Positions 56,603-64,000 of a DNA stretch of 64,000 bases are shown piece by piece. Numbering within the stretch: the first letter of the stretch is position 1; each line of letters begins with the position of its first letter. Source of the DNA: Cylindrotheca closterium (lineage: Eukaryota > Bacillariophyta > Bacillariophyceae > Bacillariales > Bacillariaceae); assembly GCA_933822405.4 (NCBI GenBank), contig CAKOGP040001446.1:292120-356119 (forward strand), given 5' to 3'. The notes beneath the pieces are model-generated. The model had not been told where the DNA came from. It was given only the letters and a program-made list of their open reading frames with translations, and ran no database searches. The translations under genes were made by a program, and so were the position numbers.

Positions 56603-57808
56603 TTACTTGTCATCCAAGGCGGCAACTCCTGGAAGGACCTTACCCTCCAAAAGTTCCAAGGAGGCCCCTCCGCCAGTGGAAATGTGGCTCATATCAGGAG
56701 CTCGGCCCGATTGTTCCGTAGCAGCAACCGAATCACCTCCACCAATAACGGTAATGGTGCCCTTTTCCTTGGTCAAGTCGGCCATGATATTGATCAACGC
56801 AAAGGTTCCCTTGGAGAATTGTTCAATTTCAAAGACTCCCATTGGACCATTCATGATAATGGTATTGCAGGTGGAGAGAGCAGCCTTTTGCTCTTCAGTA
56901 GTCTTGGGACCATTATCGAGACCCATCCAGCCATCTGGAATGGCATCGACAGCGACGACCTTTGAATTGGCGTCTGCTGCAAATTTGTCAGCGACCACAA
57001 TGTCGCTAGGAAGCAAGACGGTCTTGCCCATTTTCTTGGCCTTTTCGAGGACACCCTTGGCAGTTTCCACAAAGTCATCCTCAACCAAAGAAGTTCCAAC
57101 GCCAAGTCCTTGGGCCTTCAAGAAAGTAAAGACCATGCCTCCGCCAATAATAATGACTTCGCACTTGTCGAGAAGGGCTTCAAGGACGGTGATCTTGGTG
57201 GAAACCTTGGAGCCACCGACAACGGCAGCAATAGGGCTCTTGCCATTGTTGACAGCTCCGTCGAGATATTCGAGTTCCTTGGCCAATAGAAAACCAGAGA
57301 CAGAGGGACTCAAGAACTTTGTGACACCTTCCGTCGATGCGTGTGCTCTGTGGGCAGTTCCAAAGGCATCATTGACATATAGGTCAAATGGCGCTGCGAG
57401 TTTCTCCACGAACCCAGCTTCGTTCTTTGTTTCTTCCTTGTAGAAACGTGTGTTCTCAAGCATGACAACGTCACCTTCCTTGGCGGCGTTGACAATCTCA
57501 GCAACGGCATCACCGATACAATCTGGGGCTAGAGTAACTTTTTGGCCAAGAAGCTCTCCCATGCGTTCGGCGCAAGGCCCGAGGGAGAACTTGTCCTCTG
57601 GTCCATCCTTAGGGCGTCCCAAGTGAGAGCAGACAGTGACAATGGCGCCCTTGCCTTTTAAGTATTCGATCGTTGGGATGGAACTTCGAATTCGTGTATC
57701 ATCGGTAATCTTCTTTCCATCAAGCGGAACGTTCAGATCGCAACGCACAAGGACTTTCTTGCCCTTCAGCTGTTCGGCGGTGAGGTCTTCGACTGTCTTT
57801 TTGGCCAT
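56603..57808 (-). CDS. PGK: Phosphoglycerate kinase, cytosolic type
   Basis: PGK transfers phosphate between 1,3-bisphosphoglycerate and ADP in glycolysis. The protein has 401 residues from the ATG at 57808 ([20 protein letters not shown]); an upstream in-frame extension exists, but it has no targeting features and is unlikely. Substrate and nucleotide motifs are intact: [43 protein letters not shown], the hinge [17 protein letters not shown] and [10 protein letters not shown]. The N terminus has no targeting peptide, in contrast to the neighbouring second PGK. The two bodies are very close in sequence and share exact DNA stretches of about 50 bp. Nothing suggests inactivation. Confidence 0.95.
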   Translation of the reverse strand: MAKKTVEDLTAEQLKGKKVLVRCDLNVPLDGKKITDDTRIRSSIPTIEYLKGKGAIVTVCSHLGRPKDGPEDKFSLGPCAERMGELLGQKVTLAPDCIGDAVAEIVNAAKEGDVVMLENTRFYKEETKNEAGFVEKLAAPFDLYVNDAFGTAHRAHASTEGVTKFLSPSVSGFLLAKELEYLDGAVNNGKSPIAAVVGGSKVSTKITVLEALLDKCEVIIIGGGMVFTFLKAQGLGVGTSLVEDDFVETAKGVLEKAKKMGKTVLLPSDIVVADKFAADANSKVVAVDAIPDGWMGLDNGPKTTEEQKAALSTCNTIIMNGPMGVFEIEQFSKGTFALINIMADLTKEKGTITVIGGGDSVAATEQSGRAPDMSHISTGGGASLELLEGKVLPGVAALDDK

Positions 57809-58520
57809 CGTTTTATTTTGAGTTTGCTTCTGTTTTGAGAGAAGTGCTTTCAGCTTCTGCTTCTGCTTCTTGTTGCAGTTTTTCTCAAGATCTTCGACCA
57901 CTCTTCTCATTCTCCAACATGTAGAATTCGTACGTGCTGTACCTGTACCAGGTACTGGTACTTGTCAATTGGGGTTCGCATACTTACTGCGGACGACGGA
58001 CGGATGAAGGAGAAAGATTGATTCATTCCTTTGTTCGCCATAATGAATCACGCCAGGCAGCTGTTGTGATGTCAATTGAAACTCGAAAATGGGGGAGAGT
58101 CAGCCACTAAACAAGTCCTTTCTTTCGAGCGTCCTGATCCACCTGTGCTTGCTTCCACAACTTGATGCCAAGCATCACCATGACATGACATGCTGTATTA
58201 CCCTGCAATTGAATCTTACTGCTGATATTTTCCCAACTGGGCTACATAAAATTGCTATGACTAAGCGACCCCAAATCGTAATCTATGATATAGTGAGAGA
58301 AAAAAATGTCGTGCCACATTTTAACTAGCCAAGTCTCGAAAATAGAGTTCTGATGACCACCATGTGACTATGCCCCCTACGAAACACTTCCATCACCTTT
58401 TCTATTCAATACAGCAAATCGCAAAAGAAATGAAGTCTTCAAGTTTAGCCATGCCAAGAGTGATGATCTAATTTATATTCGTACAGAGTGATTTTTTCGA
58501 ACAACGCTGAAACGAGCAAT
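57809..58520. other. Intergenic region between the two PGK genes
   Basis: The 712-bp spacer holds the cytosolic PGK promoter, with a GTAC-rich tract at 57930-57961, about 120-155 bp upstream of its ATG. The rest shows no gene. Confidence 0.5.
57930..57961. repeat. GTAC-rich tract upstream of cytosolic PGK
   Basis: GTACGTGCTGTACCTGTACC and GGTACTGGTAC words follow each other and are largely self-complementary. The tract lies 122-153 bp upstream of the PGK ATG and is a further member of the window-wide set. Confidence 0.7.
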
Positions 58521-59912
58521 TTATTTCTCGTTCAAGGCAGCAACACCTGGAAGGATCTTTCCTTCCAAAAGTTCCAAGGAGGCACCTCCTCCGGTAGAGA
58601 TATGGCTCATGTCTCCGGCGCGTCCAGACAACTCAGTGGCGGCAACAGAGTCTCCTCCTCCGATAACGGTGATGGCTCCCTTCTCCTTGGTCAAGTCAGC
58701 CAAGATGTTAACAATTCCGAAAGTTCCAGCGGCGAACTTTTCGAATTCGAAGACTCCCATGGGTCCGTTCATGATGATGGTCTTGCAGTCAGAAAGAGCT
58801 TCCTTTTGTTCCTTGGTGGTTTCGGGTCCATTGTCAAGTCCCATCCAGCCATCAGGGATGGCGTCGACGGCAACAACTTGGGTTTCTGCATCTTCGGCGA
58901 ACTTGTCGGCGACGATGATGTCGCAGGGAAGCAAGATCTTCTTTCCGAGCTTCTCGGCCTTGGCTAGGACATCCTTGGCGGTTTGAACGTAGTCGTCCTC
59001 AACAAGGGAGGTACCAACACTAAGACCCTTGGCCTTCAAGAAGGTGAAAACCATACCTCCTCCGATGATGATGATGTCACACTTGTCAAGAAGGGCTTCA
59101 AGGACGGTGATCTTGGAGGAAACCTTGGATCCTCCAACGATGGCGGCCATTGGGGTCTTTCCGTTGTTGACGGCGCCATCAAGGTATTCAAGTTCCTTGG
59201 CCAAAAGGAATCCAGAAACAGATGGCTGAAGGAACTTGGTAACACCCTCAGTGGATGCGTGGGCACGGTGGGCAGTACCGAAAGCGTCGTTGACGTAAAG
59301 ATCGAAGGGGGCAGCAAGCTTCTCAACGAATCCAGCTTCGTTCTTGGTCTCTTCCTTGTAGAATCGGGTGTTCTCAAGCATGATGACATCACCTTCCTTG
59401 GCTTCGTCAACAATCTTCTTGACGGCATCACCAATGCAGTCGGGGGCAAGGGTGACAGTTTGGCCAAGAAGCTCTCCCATACGATCGGCGCAAGGTCCAA
59501 GGGAGAACTTGTCCTCTGGTCCATCCTTAGGGCGTCCCAAGTGAGAGCAGACGGTGACGATGGCACCCTTGCTCTTCAAGAACTCGATGGTGGGGATAGA
59601 GGAGCGGATACGGGTATCATCAGTGATCTTCTTTCCGTCAAGGGGAACGTTAACATCGCAACGAACCAAGACCTTCTTTCCCTTCAATTCAGCTTCGGTA
59701 AGGTCCTCGATGGACTTCTTGGCCTCAAGTTCGAAAGGAGATGGGACGGCAACACGTCCGAAGGAATCTGTGGTCGTGAGAGGTTAGTCATTGGAGCCCT
59801 CCAATAAATATTCGTTGACGCCCAATCAATTTACAAACTTACGGGCTGGTGCGAAAGCAGAGGTACTGGCGGTACCAGCAAGAAGGAAGAAAAGGGCCTT
59901 GGTAAACTTCAT
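58521..59912 (-). CDS. PGK: Phosphoglycerate kinase, plastid-targeted
   Basis: This is the Calvin-cycle counterpart of the neighbouring PGK. Exons 59843-59912 and 58521-59767 (75-bp intron) encode 438 residues. Exon 1 provides a signal peptide ([20 protein letters not shown]) with the AFAP motif: cleavage before Phe exposes a transit peptide, which directs diatom proteins through the four plastid membranes. The catalytic body ([17 protein letters not shown] onward) matches the cytosolic enzyme closely, and the motifs [26 protein letters not shown] and [13 protein letters not shown] are intact. Use of an intron exactly after the targeting peptide suggests exon gain of the signal after PGK duplication. 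Codon use is strongly biased, as expected for a highly expressed photosynthesis gene. Confidence 0.96.
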
Positions 59913-60492
59913 TGTATATCGTTCTTTCAACTCTGGACTTGATTTGTGAGAATGTCAGATGCAATTGTCGGATCTCCATCGTTAGATCACACAAACACGT
60001 ATGCGTACGTTTCTTGTGTCTGACGAACACTCTGTAAGCACCATCTCAGAAGCGTCGAACATATTTAGTGCTTAATCCCTCACCGAGAGAGATTTTGTGT
60101 AGACTTGGTACAAATCGAAAAAGGTTAAAGCAATGTTCGAGCTGGTCGTAAATACAATGGCTATAGAGTGTATGAAATCACATACGTAAGTCTTCCAAAT
60201 GGGTCGAACAAGTCGATTAAAGTAAGCGTTGCAATGCACCGATATGTTGGCGTCACAGTTGCGTCAGCTCCTTCTAAAAGTTGCTATTGTGAAACCGTTC
60301 TATACCCGCCGCCAATAAGGTGCGGAAAAATAAACCAATCCTCCCTCTTGCCTCTTGTTTATTGGCGCTGTGGGTTGAAGCCGCCGCCTTGTCATAATTC
60401 AAAATTGGTATAGACTCCTACAGTAGATGCTCTAATGTTGTGAATTGATTTCATCATAGGTAGGTCCTATGGCACGGCCGGGGCGAACATTA
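59913..60492. other. Intergenic region upstream of plastid PGK
   Basis: These 580 bp hold the plastid PGK promoter and the 3' flank of the first glycosyltransferase. Small open frames are not convincing. No repeats were noticed. Confidence 0.5.
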
Positions 60493-61878
60493 TTAAGAAT
60501 ATGCGAAGGTCCACATGGATTTCTCACTCTTTTGACCCCTATATTTTGGATTGAAGCCTTTCTTGCCATACGTATGCATGAGTATATCTGTATCATTACC
60601 GATCCTTGGTTTCTGAAGAAATTCAATAACAGTATCCATTTCGTTTGGCGTTTCGACATCGGGAAAACTTACAAGCACTCTGTGCGTCACCTGAGGAAAA
60701 GATTTCGTCTGATTTCCATTCTCTATCTGAAAGATCTTATTTTCATCCTGACGAAAAAGCCAAGTTTTCTTATCTTCGAAGCACGTCATTGTGGTTGCAT
60801 CACTCGAGACTTCACAAAAGTGGGGACCTTCTTCCCCTCTGTGCCTATCGAAGACACGTGATAGAGGAAGACTCTGTGTGAATGACGAGTGACGCGCAGC
60901 AACCACCACGTCGGCATTGCCCAGAAGCAGCATATCAGAGAACATTGCTTGCCAACCCTTCAAGCAATCGTCTTCCTTTGATGCAAATGCTTGGAATGTG
61001 ACGCCGCCATTGTCCTCTACCCGTATCTGTTCCAAATGTACTGTCTCAACCCCAATATTCTTCATTGCATTCTGAATGACTGGGATCAAACGTTGTGTAT
61101 CGGTTGCGAGGAACACAAGAGGCTTTTTTCGTTGTAGCGATCTAAGTTTCTCAACAAGTGCCTCAACAAGATGGATGGAATCAGAAATGAAAGCTTCTTC
61201 ATCCGTTATACCTCTGCCAGACCATTCAAAATGAGTCTTCTCTCCATTACCAGCTCTGATATGAAGACCAACCACTTCGTGCTCTCGGAATTTATGTTTC
61301 TCCATGAACTCAAGGACTTCAGCTTGAAATCTATAGTTATCGACCAACTGGCTGTAGAACTCAGAATCTGACATCAACTTGAGCACGAGTGGGCCATTCC
61401 CACTAATCTCATTGCTCTTGTCTATTGGTAGCTCAAAGTTTTTGTAGATTTGTCCTGGTATGTATCCGTATACATCGTTCCGAACAATTACTCTCTTTCC
61501 TTGACGCTTGATTGACGACTCTGTTGGAAGGATCCAAACATCATTTCCAAAAAGATATGGGAAAATGCTATAGGCATCATTTCCGTCCTTCCCTCTCCAG
61601 TTTGTGTCTTTTGAACATGAGCCCCACTGATTCTTCAGCCTTGGTAACGCGAGTATCTTTGCGAGATGATACGCTGAAGTAGCCCGAATTAAGCGGTGAC
61701 CAAGGCCAAAACGAGTCACATGGACTAATCGATTAGGGGGCAACACTTGAAATCCATCCATGGATGTGTCAATGCCAACACCTCCCTGGTCCCCAACCCC
61801 AGATGATATCAATAGTTGGAGGCTACAACAGATCGATAGACATAGTAATGAGATCAAGAAGCGTTTGAATGATCCCAT
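60493..61878 (-). CDS. NodZ/FUT8-like glycosyltransferase, copy 1
   Basis: This is a type II membrane glycosyltransferase of 461 residues that probably acts in the Golgi. The N-terminal anchor is FLISLLCLSICCSLQLLIS. The GT-B fucosyltransferase-like region has VVGLHIRAGNGEKT, matching the IGxHxRxGNGE donor motif of bacterial NodZ and related alpha-1,6-fucosyltransferases. Other elements are FLATDTQRLIP and ADVVVAARHSSFTQSLPLSRVF. WGSCSKDTNWRG and IRVEDNGGVTFQAFASKEDDC, both shared with copy 2, may be subfamily signatures. Use of GDP-fucose and the acceptor are inferred. A GTAC-rich tract lies upstream of the ATG. It is a tandem paralog of the next gene, 272 bp away. Confidence 0.83.
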   Translation of the reverse strand: MGSFKRFLISLLCLSICCSLQLLISSGVGDQGGVGIDTSMDGFQVLPPNRLVHVTRFGLGHRLIRATSAYHLAKILALPRLKNQWGSCSKDTNWRGKDGNDAYSIFPYLFGNDVWILPTESSIKRQGKRVIVRNDVYGYIPGQIYKNFELPIDKSNEISGNGPLVLKLMSDSEFYSQLVDNYRFQAEVLEFMEKHKFREHEVVGLHIRAGNGEKTHFEWSGRGITDEEAFISDSIHLVEALVEKLRSLQRKKPLVFLATDTQRLIPVIQNAMKNIGVETVHLEQIRVEDNGGVTFQAFASKEDDCLKGWQAMFSDMLLLGNADVVVAARHSSFTQSLPLSRVFDRHRGEEGPHFCEVSSDATTMTCFEDKKTWLFRQDENKIFQIENGNQTKSFPQVTHRVLVSFPDVETPNEMDTVIEFLQKPRIGNDTDILMHTYGKKGFNPKYRGQKSEKSMWTFAYS

Positions 61879-62150
61879 CCTGTTTCATGGGACGACTCTG
61901 CCATATTCGTGCTGGTGAATTAGTTACTTGAATCTTTATCCTTGCTTGAATGATGTTGTTGGTGCCACGATCGGGACTTAATCAGCCCAAATCCTGAAAT
62001 CGAAGGGATGTGTGGTCTACCGGTACTACAGACACCAAGTACTGGCCTGTACCCATACTTTTTTTACAAACCAGGTACTGGAGTTGCTCTTTGGGTCATG
62101 CACCATGGGGAGAAATATAGATACAAACGGGAAAAGTTAGGTTAGGGTAT
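61879..62150. other. Intergenic region between the paralogous glycosyltransferases
   Basis: A spacer of 272 bp carries GTAC/ACCGGT words (62017-62081), about 140-203 bp upstream of the copy 1 ATG. No gene is present. Confidence 0.5.
62017..62081. repeat. GTAC-rich tract upstream of glycosyltransferase copy 1
   Basis: CTACCGGTACTAC, AAGTACTGGCCTGTACCCATAC and CCAGGTACTGG occur in succession 139-203 bp upstream of the ATG, on the 5' side of the gene. Confidence 0.6.
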
Positions 62151-63560
62151 CTAATCTTCAAAGTTCCACTTTGGTTCGTGCTTCAAATTGTCTTTGTACT
62201 TTCCAAAGATTGCCTTTTCACCATACACATGTTTCAGAATATCGCCCTGATTCTCACCCCTTTTCCCATCCAAAAATTTCTTTACTTCCTGGAATTCATT
62301 CGGATGAACTACATCTGGAAGTTGTATAAGTAGGTTGTGCACGACTTGGGGAAATTCTGGATCGAAGAGTCCATTTATACCTTGCGACCTTGATATGGGG
62401 ACAACTTTTCGAATATTGTCGCGGAAGAGCCATGTTTTCTTGTCTTCCAAGCAACTCATGTAGTTTCCATCATCACCAACCTCACAATAGTGGGGTCCCT
62501 CCTCGTCCACATGTTTGTCGAATACTCTCGAGAGTGGTAGACCCTGTGTAAATGCAGAAGGTCTGGCTGCAATGACTACATCAGAATGACTCAAAAGCAT
62601 CATATCTGATGTCATTGCTTTCCATCCCTCCAAACACGTTTCTTCCTTCCCTGCAAGCGCTTTGTATGTTACACCCTCATTGTCTTCAACACGAATTTGA
62701 TCGAGGACAACTGTCTTCACGCCGAACTTTTCTGTTGCTGCTTGAACTTCAGGAATGAGTCTTGGGGTATCAGTCGCGAGAAAGATCAGTGGTGTCCGCC
62801 GCGCGAATCTATCATGGTACAACATCTTCATCAATCTGACATATTGGCTCACAAGGTACAAAATATTCTTCATGAACTTTCGCTCGTCTTCGATTTTGTG
62901 TTTTTCTTCGCCATTTCCAGCACTCAAGTGAATACCAATCACTTCATGTTCTGCAAAGTTGTGCTCTTCCATAAACGCTTCTACCTCATCCTTGAACATG
63001 TAGCTGTCTACTAGCTTGTCATAAAACTCGGAATCAGACTGCAGCTTGTCAAAGAATGGCCCGTCTTCCCCTTCGTAGATTTCACGCTGGATTGGAATAT
63101 GATAGGTCTTGTAACTCTCACCCGGAATATATCCATATACATCATTCCTCGCAATCACCTTCTTCCCTTCTCTCTTTGGTCCTGAAAGCGTTCCTGGAAC
63201 GTTCCAAAGATCGTTTCCAAACAAATGAGGGAAAATGCTGAGTTCATCAAAGCCTTCGTTTCCTTTCCAATTCGTATCCTTTGAGCAAGATCCCCATTGG
63301 AGCTTCAATCGCGCTAGATCTAGCCCCTTTGCCAAATGATAAGCAGATGTATCCCGAACCATCCTATGGCCGATTCCAGCACGCGAGACATGAACTAACC
63401 GATTCGCTGGAAGGATTTTGAAGTTCTCCATCACATTGTCTCCCATCCGTTCTTTCAGATCATAGACAGCGTTCATCGAAAGAACTTTCATATTGATTGA
63501 AACCAATAGTAACAGGACCACAGCAAAGGCCCCCATTAGGCGGTTTGTAGCAGAACCCAT
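62151..63560 (-). CDS. NodZ/FUT8-like glycosyltransferase, copy 2
   Basis: This is a tandem paralog of copy 1, 469 residues from the ATG at 63560 (MGSATNRLMGAFAVVLLLLVSIN), which parallels the copy 1 start MGSFKRFLISLL. The signal anchor is AVVLLLLVSINMK. Shared elements are WGSCSKDTNWKG, VIGIHLSAGNGEE, FLATDTPRLIP and ADVVIAARPSAFTQGLPLSRVF-type sequence. HIRAGNGE of copy 1 is HLSAGNGE here: the Arg in the donor motif is replaced by Ser, so substrate use or activity may differ. The open frame continues upstream without a stop into recombinase-like sequence; I take the internal ATG as the true start because of the paralog alignment. Confidence 0.82.
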   Translation of the reverse strand: MGSATNRLMGAFAVVLLLLVSINMKVLSMNAVYDLKERMGDNVMENFKILPANRLVHVSRAGIGHRMVRDTSAYHLAKGLDLARLKLQWGSCSKDTNWKGNEGFDELSIFPHLFGNDLWNVPGTLSGPKREGKKVIARNDVYGYIPGESYKTYHIPIQREIYEGEDGPFFDKLQSDSEFYDKLVDSYMFKDEVEAFMEEHNFAEHEVIGIHLSAGNGEEKHKIEDERKFMKNILYLVSQYVRLMKMLYHDRFARRTPLIFLATDTPRLIPEVQAATEKFGVKTVVLDQIRVEDNEGVTYKALAGKEETCLEGWKAMTSDMMLLSHSDVVIAARPSAFTQGLPLSRVFDKHVDEEGPHYCEVGDDGNYMSCLEDKKTWLFRDNIRKVVPISRSQGINGLFDPEFPQVVHNLLIQLPDVVHPNEFQEVKKFLDGKRGENQGDILKHVYGEKAIFGKYKDNLKHEPKWNFED

Positions 63561-64000
63561 GGTTGTCAAGTGTCGACACTGGAAATAGCTTGTCAACACT
63601 GCGCTTTGATTGCTTGGTGTGAGAACTCTTCCTGTTTTCCAAATGCCGTCGTGGTGGGCTTTGGTGTCAAGGTTGTGTTGCTCGAGGTGTTGTTGCATGT
63701 CGAGGGTGTAAGGCTCGAGTTTGTTTGGGACCTTTTCGTGGCGTTCGACTTCAGCAAGGGTGGCGTGGATATCTGGGGACATTTTGGTATCGCTTGGGTT
63801 GTTGTAGCGGGGATCACGACCAGTGAAAAGGCAGATAAAGGAGGCAGCTGCATGGAGGTATTGTTTGATAGTTGCAGATTTGATGTATTGGCCTTGGAGG
63901 GTGCGGCCGGTGGCGAGAGCCACTGTATAAAGGGCAAAGGTAGCGACACGGCGTTCGTGGGGGAAATCGGGGCCATTCATCAGGTAGTCGTCGCGAAGAT
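63561..64000 (-). mobile_element. Partial tyrosine-recombinase mobile element, 5' end outside window
   Basis: An open frame runs from beyond the window edge (at least ..RDDYLMNGPDFPHERRVAT) to about 63640 and continues to the glycosyltransferase ATG. Its text (YTVALATGRTLQGQYIKSAT, then KQYLHAAASFICLF, DPRYNN, MSPDIHATLAEVERHE and EKVPNKLEPYT) resembles, from memory, the N-terminal helical DNA-binding (core-binding) domain of diatom Crypton/XerC-like recombinases. The catalytic Arg-His-Arg-Tyr part is not present; after about GIWK the sequence becomes unlike the family. It is probably a truncated copy. The window end hides how much of its 5' part exists. Confidence 0.55.

Noticed and set aside
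57811..57910. N-terminal extension of cytosolic PGK
   Set aside because: The 34 extra residues are Lys/Gln-rich with no targeting signal; the ATG at 57808 gives the family-typical start.
58983..59807. 274-codon open frame antisense to plastid PGK
   Set aside because: It overlaps a confident gene and arises from strong third-position bias.

Overview
The window is nuclear DNA of a eukaryotic alga, most likely a pennate diatom. Genes sit on both strands at high density. They have few, short GT-AG introns, mostly 60-150 bp. One phosphoglycerate kinase starts with a signal peptide followed by an AFAP-type motif, the diatom bipartite plastid-targeting signal. Several proteins also look stramenopile-specific to me. 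I cannot name the species. No rRNA, tRNA or CRISPR array was recognised. Exon junctions were inferred by eye from splice sites and reading-frame continuity.

Layout. (1) 1-4.6 kb: the 3'-truncated end of a SulP/SLC26-like transporter, divergent from a CCCH zinc-finger/WD40 protein. (2) 5.1-19.5 kb: an actin cluster. It has one intact actin on the + strand (5139-6545), two intact actins on the - strand (13597-14849 and 18195-19447) and a frame-broken, diverged actin between the last two. Rab2, a 1264-residue PDZ protein and a cysteine-rich protein lie within the cluster. The three intact actins are almost identical in exon sequence, although their flanks, and in one case the intron, differ. (3) 19.9-27.2 kb: less conserved genes. 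These are a small RVSF-containing protein, a free-standing P-type ATPase actuator domain, an unrecognised putative nuclear protein and two diatom-style membrane proteins. (4) 27.4-32.6 kb: alanyl-tRNA synthetase and an EBP1/PA2G4-like protein, sharing a 368-bp bidirectional promoter that contains a perfect 10-bp inverted repeat. (5) 32.8-54.7 kb: a peroxisomal SCP2 domain protein (C-terminal SKL), a SCYL1-like pseudokinase, a VASt-domain protein and a six-exon VPS13 of about 5501 residues. Three of these four are lipid-transfer families. (6) 55.2-59.9 kb: a HAD-like protein, then tandem cytosolic and plastid phosphoglycerate kinases. (7) 60.5-64 kb: two tandem NodZ/FUT8-like glycosyltransferases. 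The second is abutted in frame by a fragment of a probable tyrosine-recombinase mobile element that runs off the window edge.

The genes are mainly cellular housekeeping: cytoskeleton, ER-Golgi traffic (Rab2, SCYL1), membrane-contact lipid transport (VPS13, VASt, SCP2), translation (AlaRS, EBP1), carbon metabolism (two PGKs) and glycosylation. The observations I rate highest are the exon-confined homogenisation of the actins, the giant VPS13 with PDZ modules and tandem FFAT-like motifs, the stand-alone ATPase actuator domain, the recurrent GTAC-rich palindromic tracts in 5' flanks, and the recombinase/glycosyltransferase in-frame junction.
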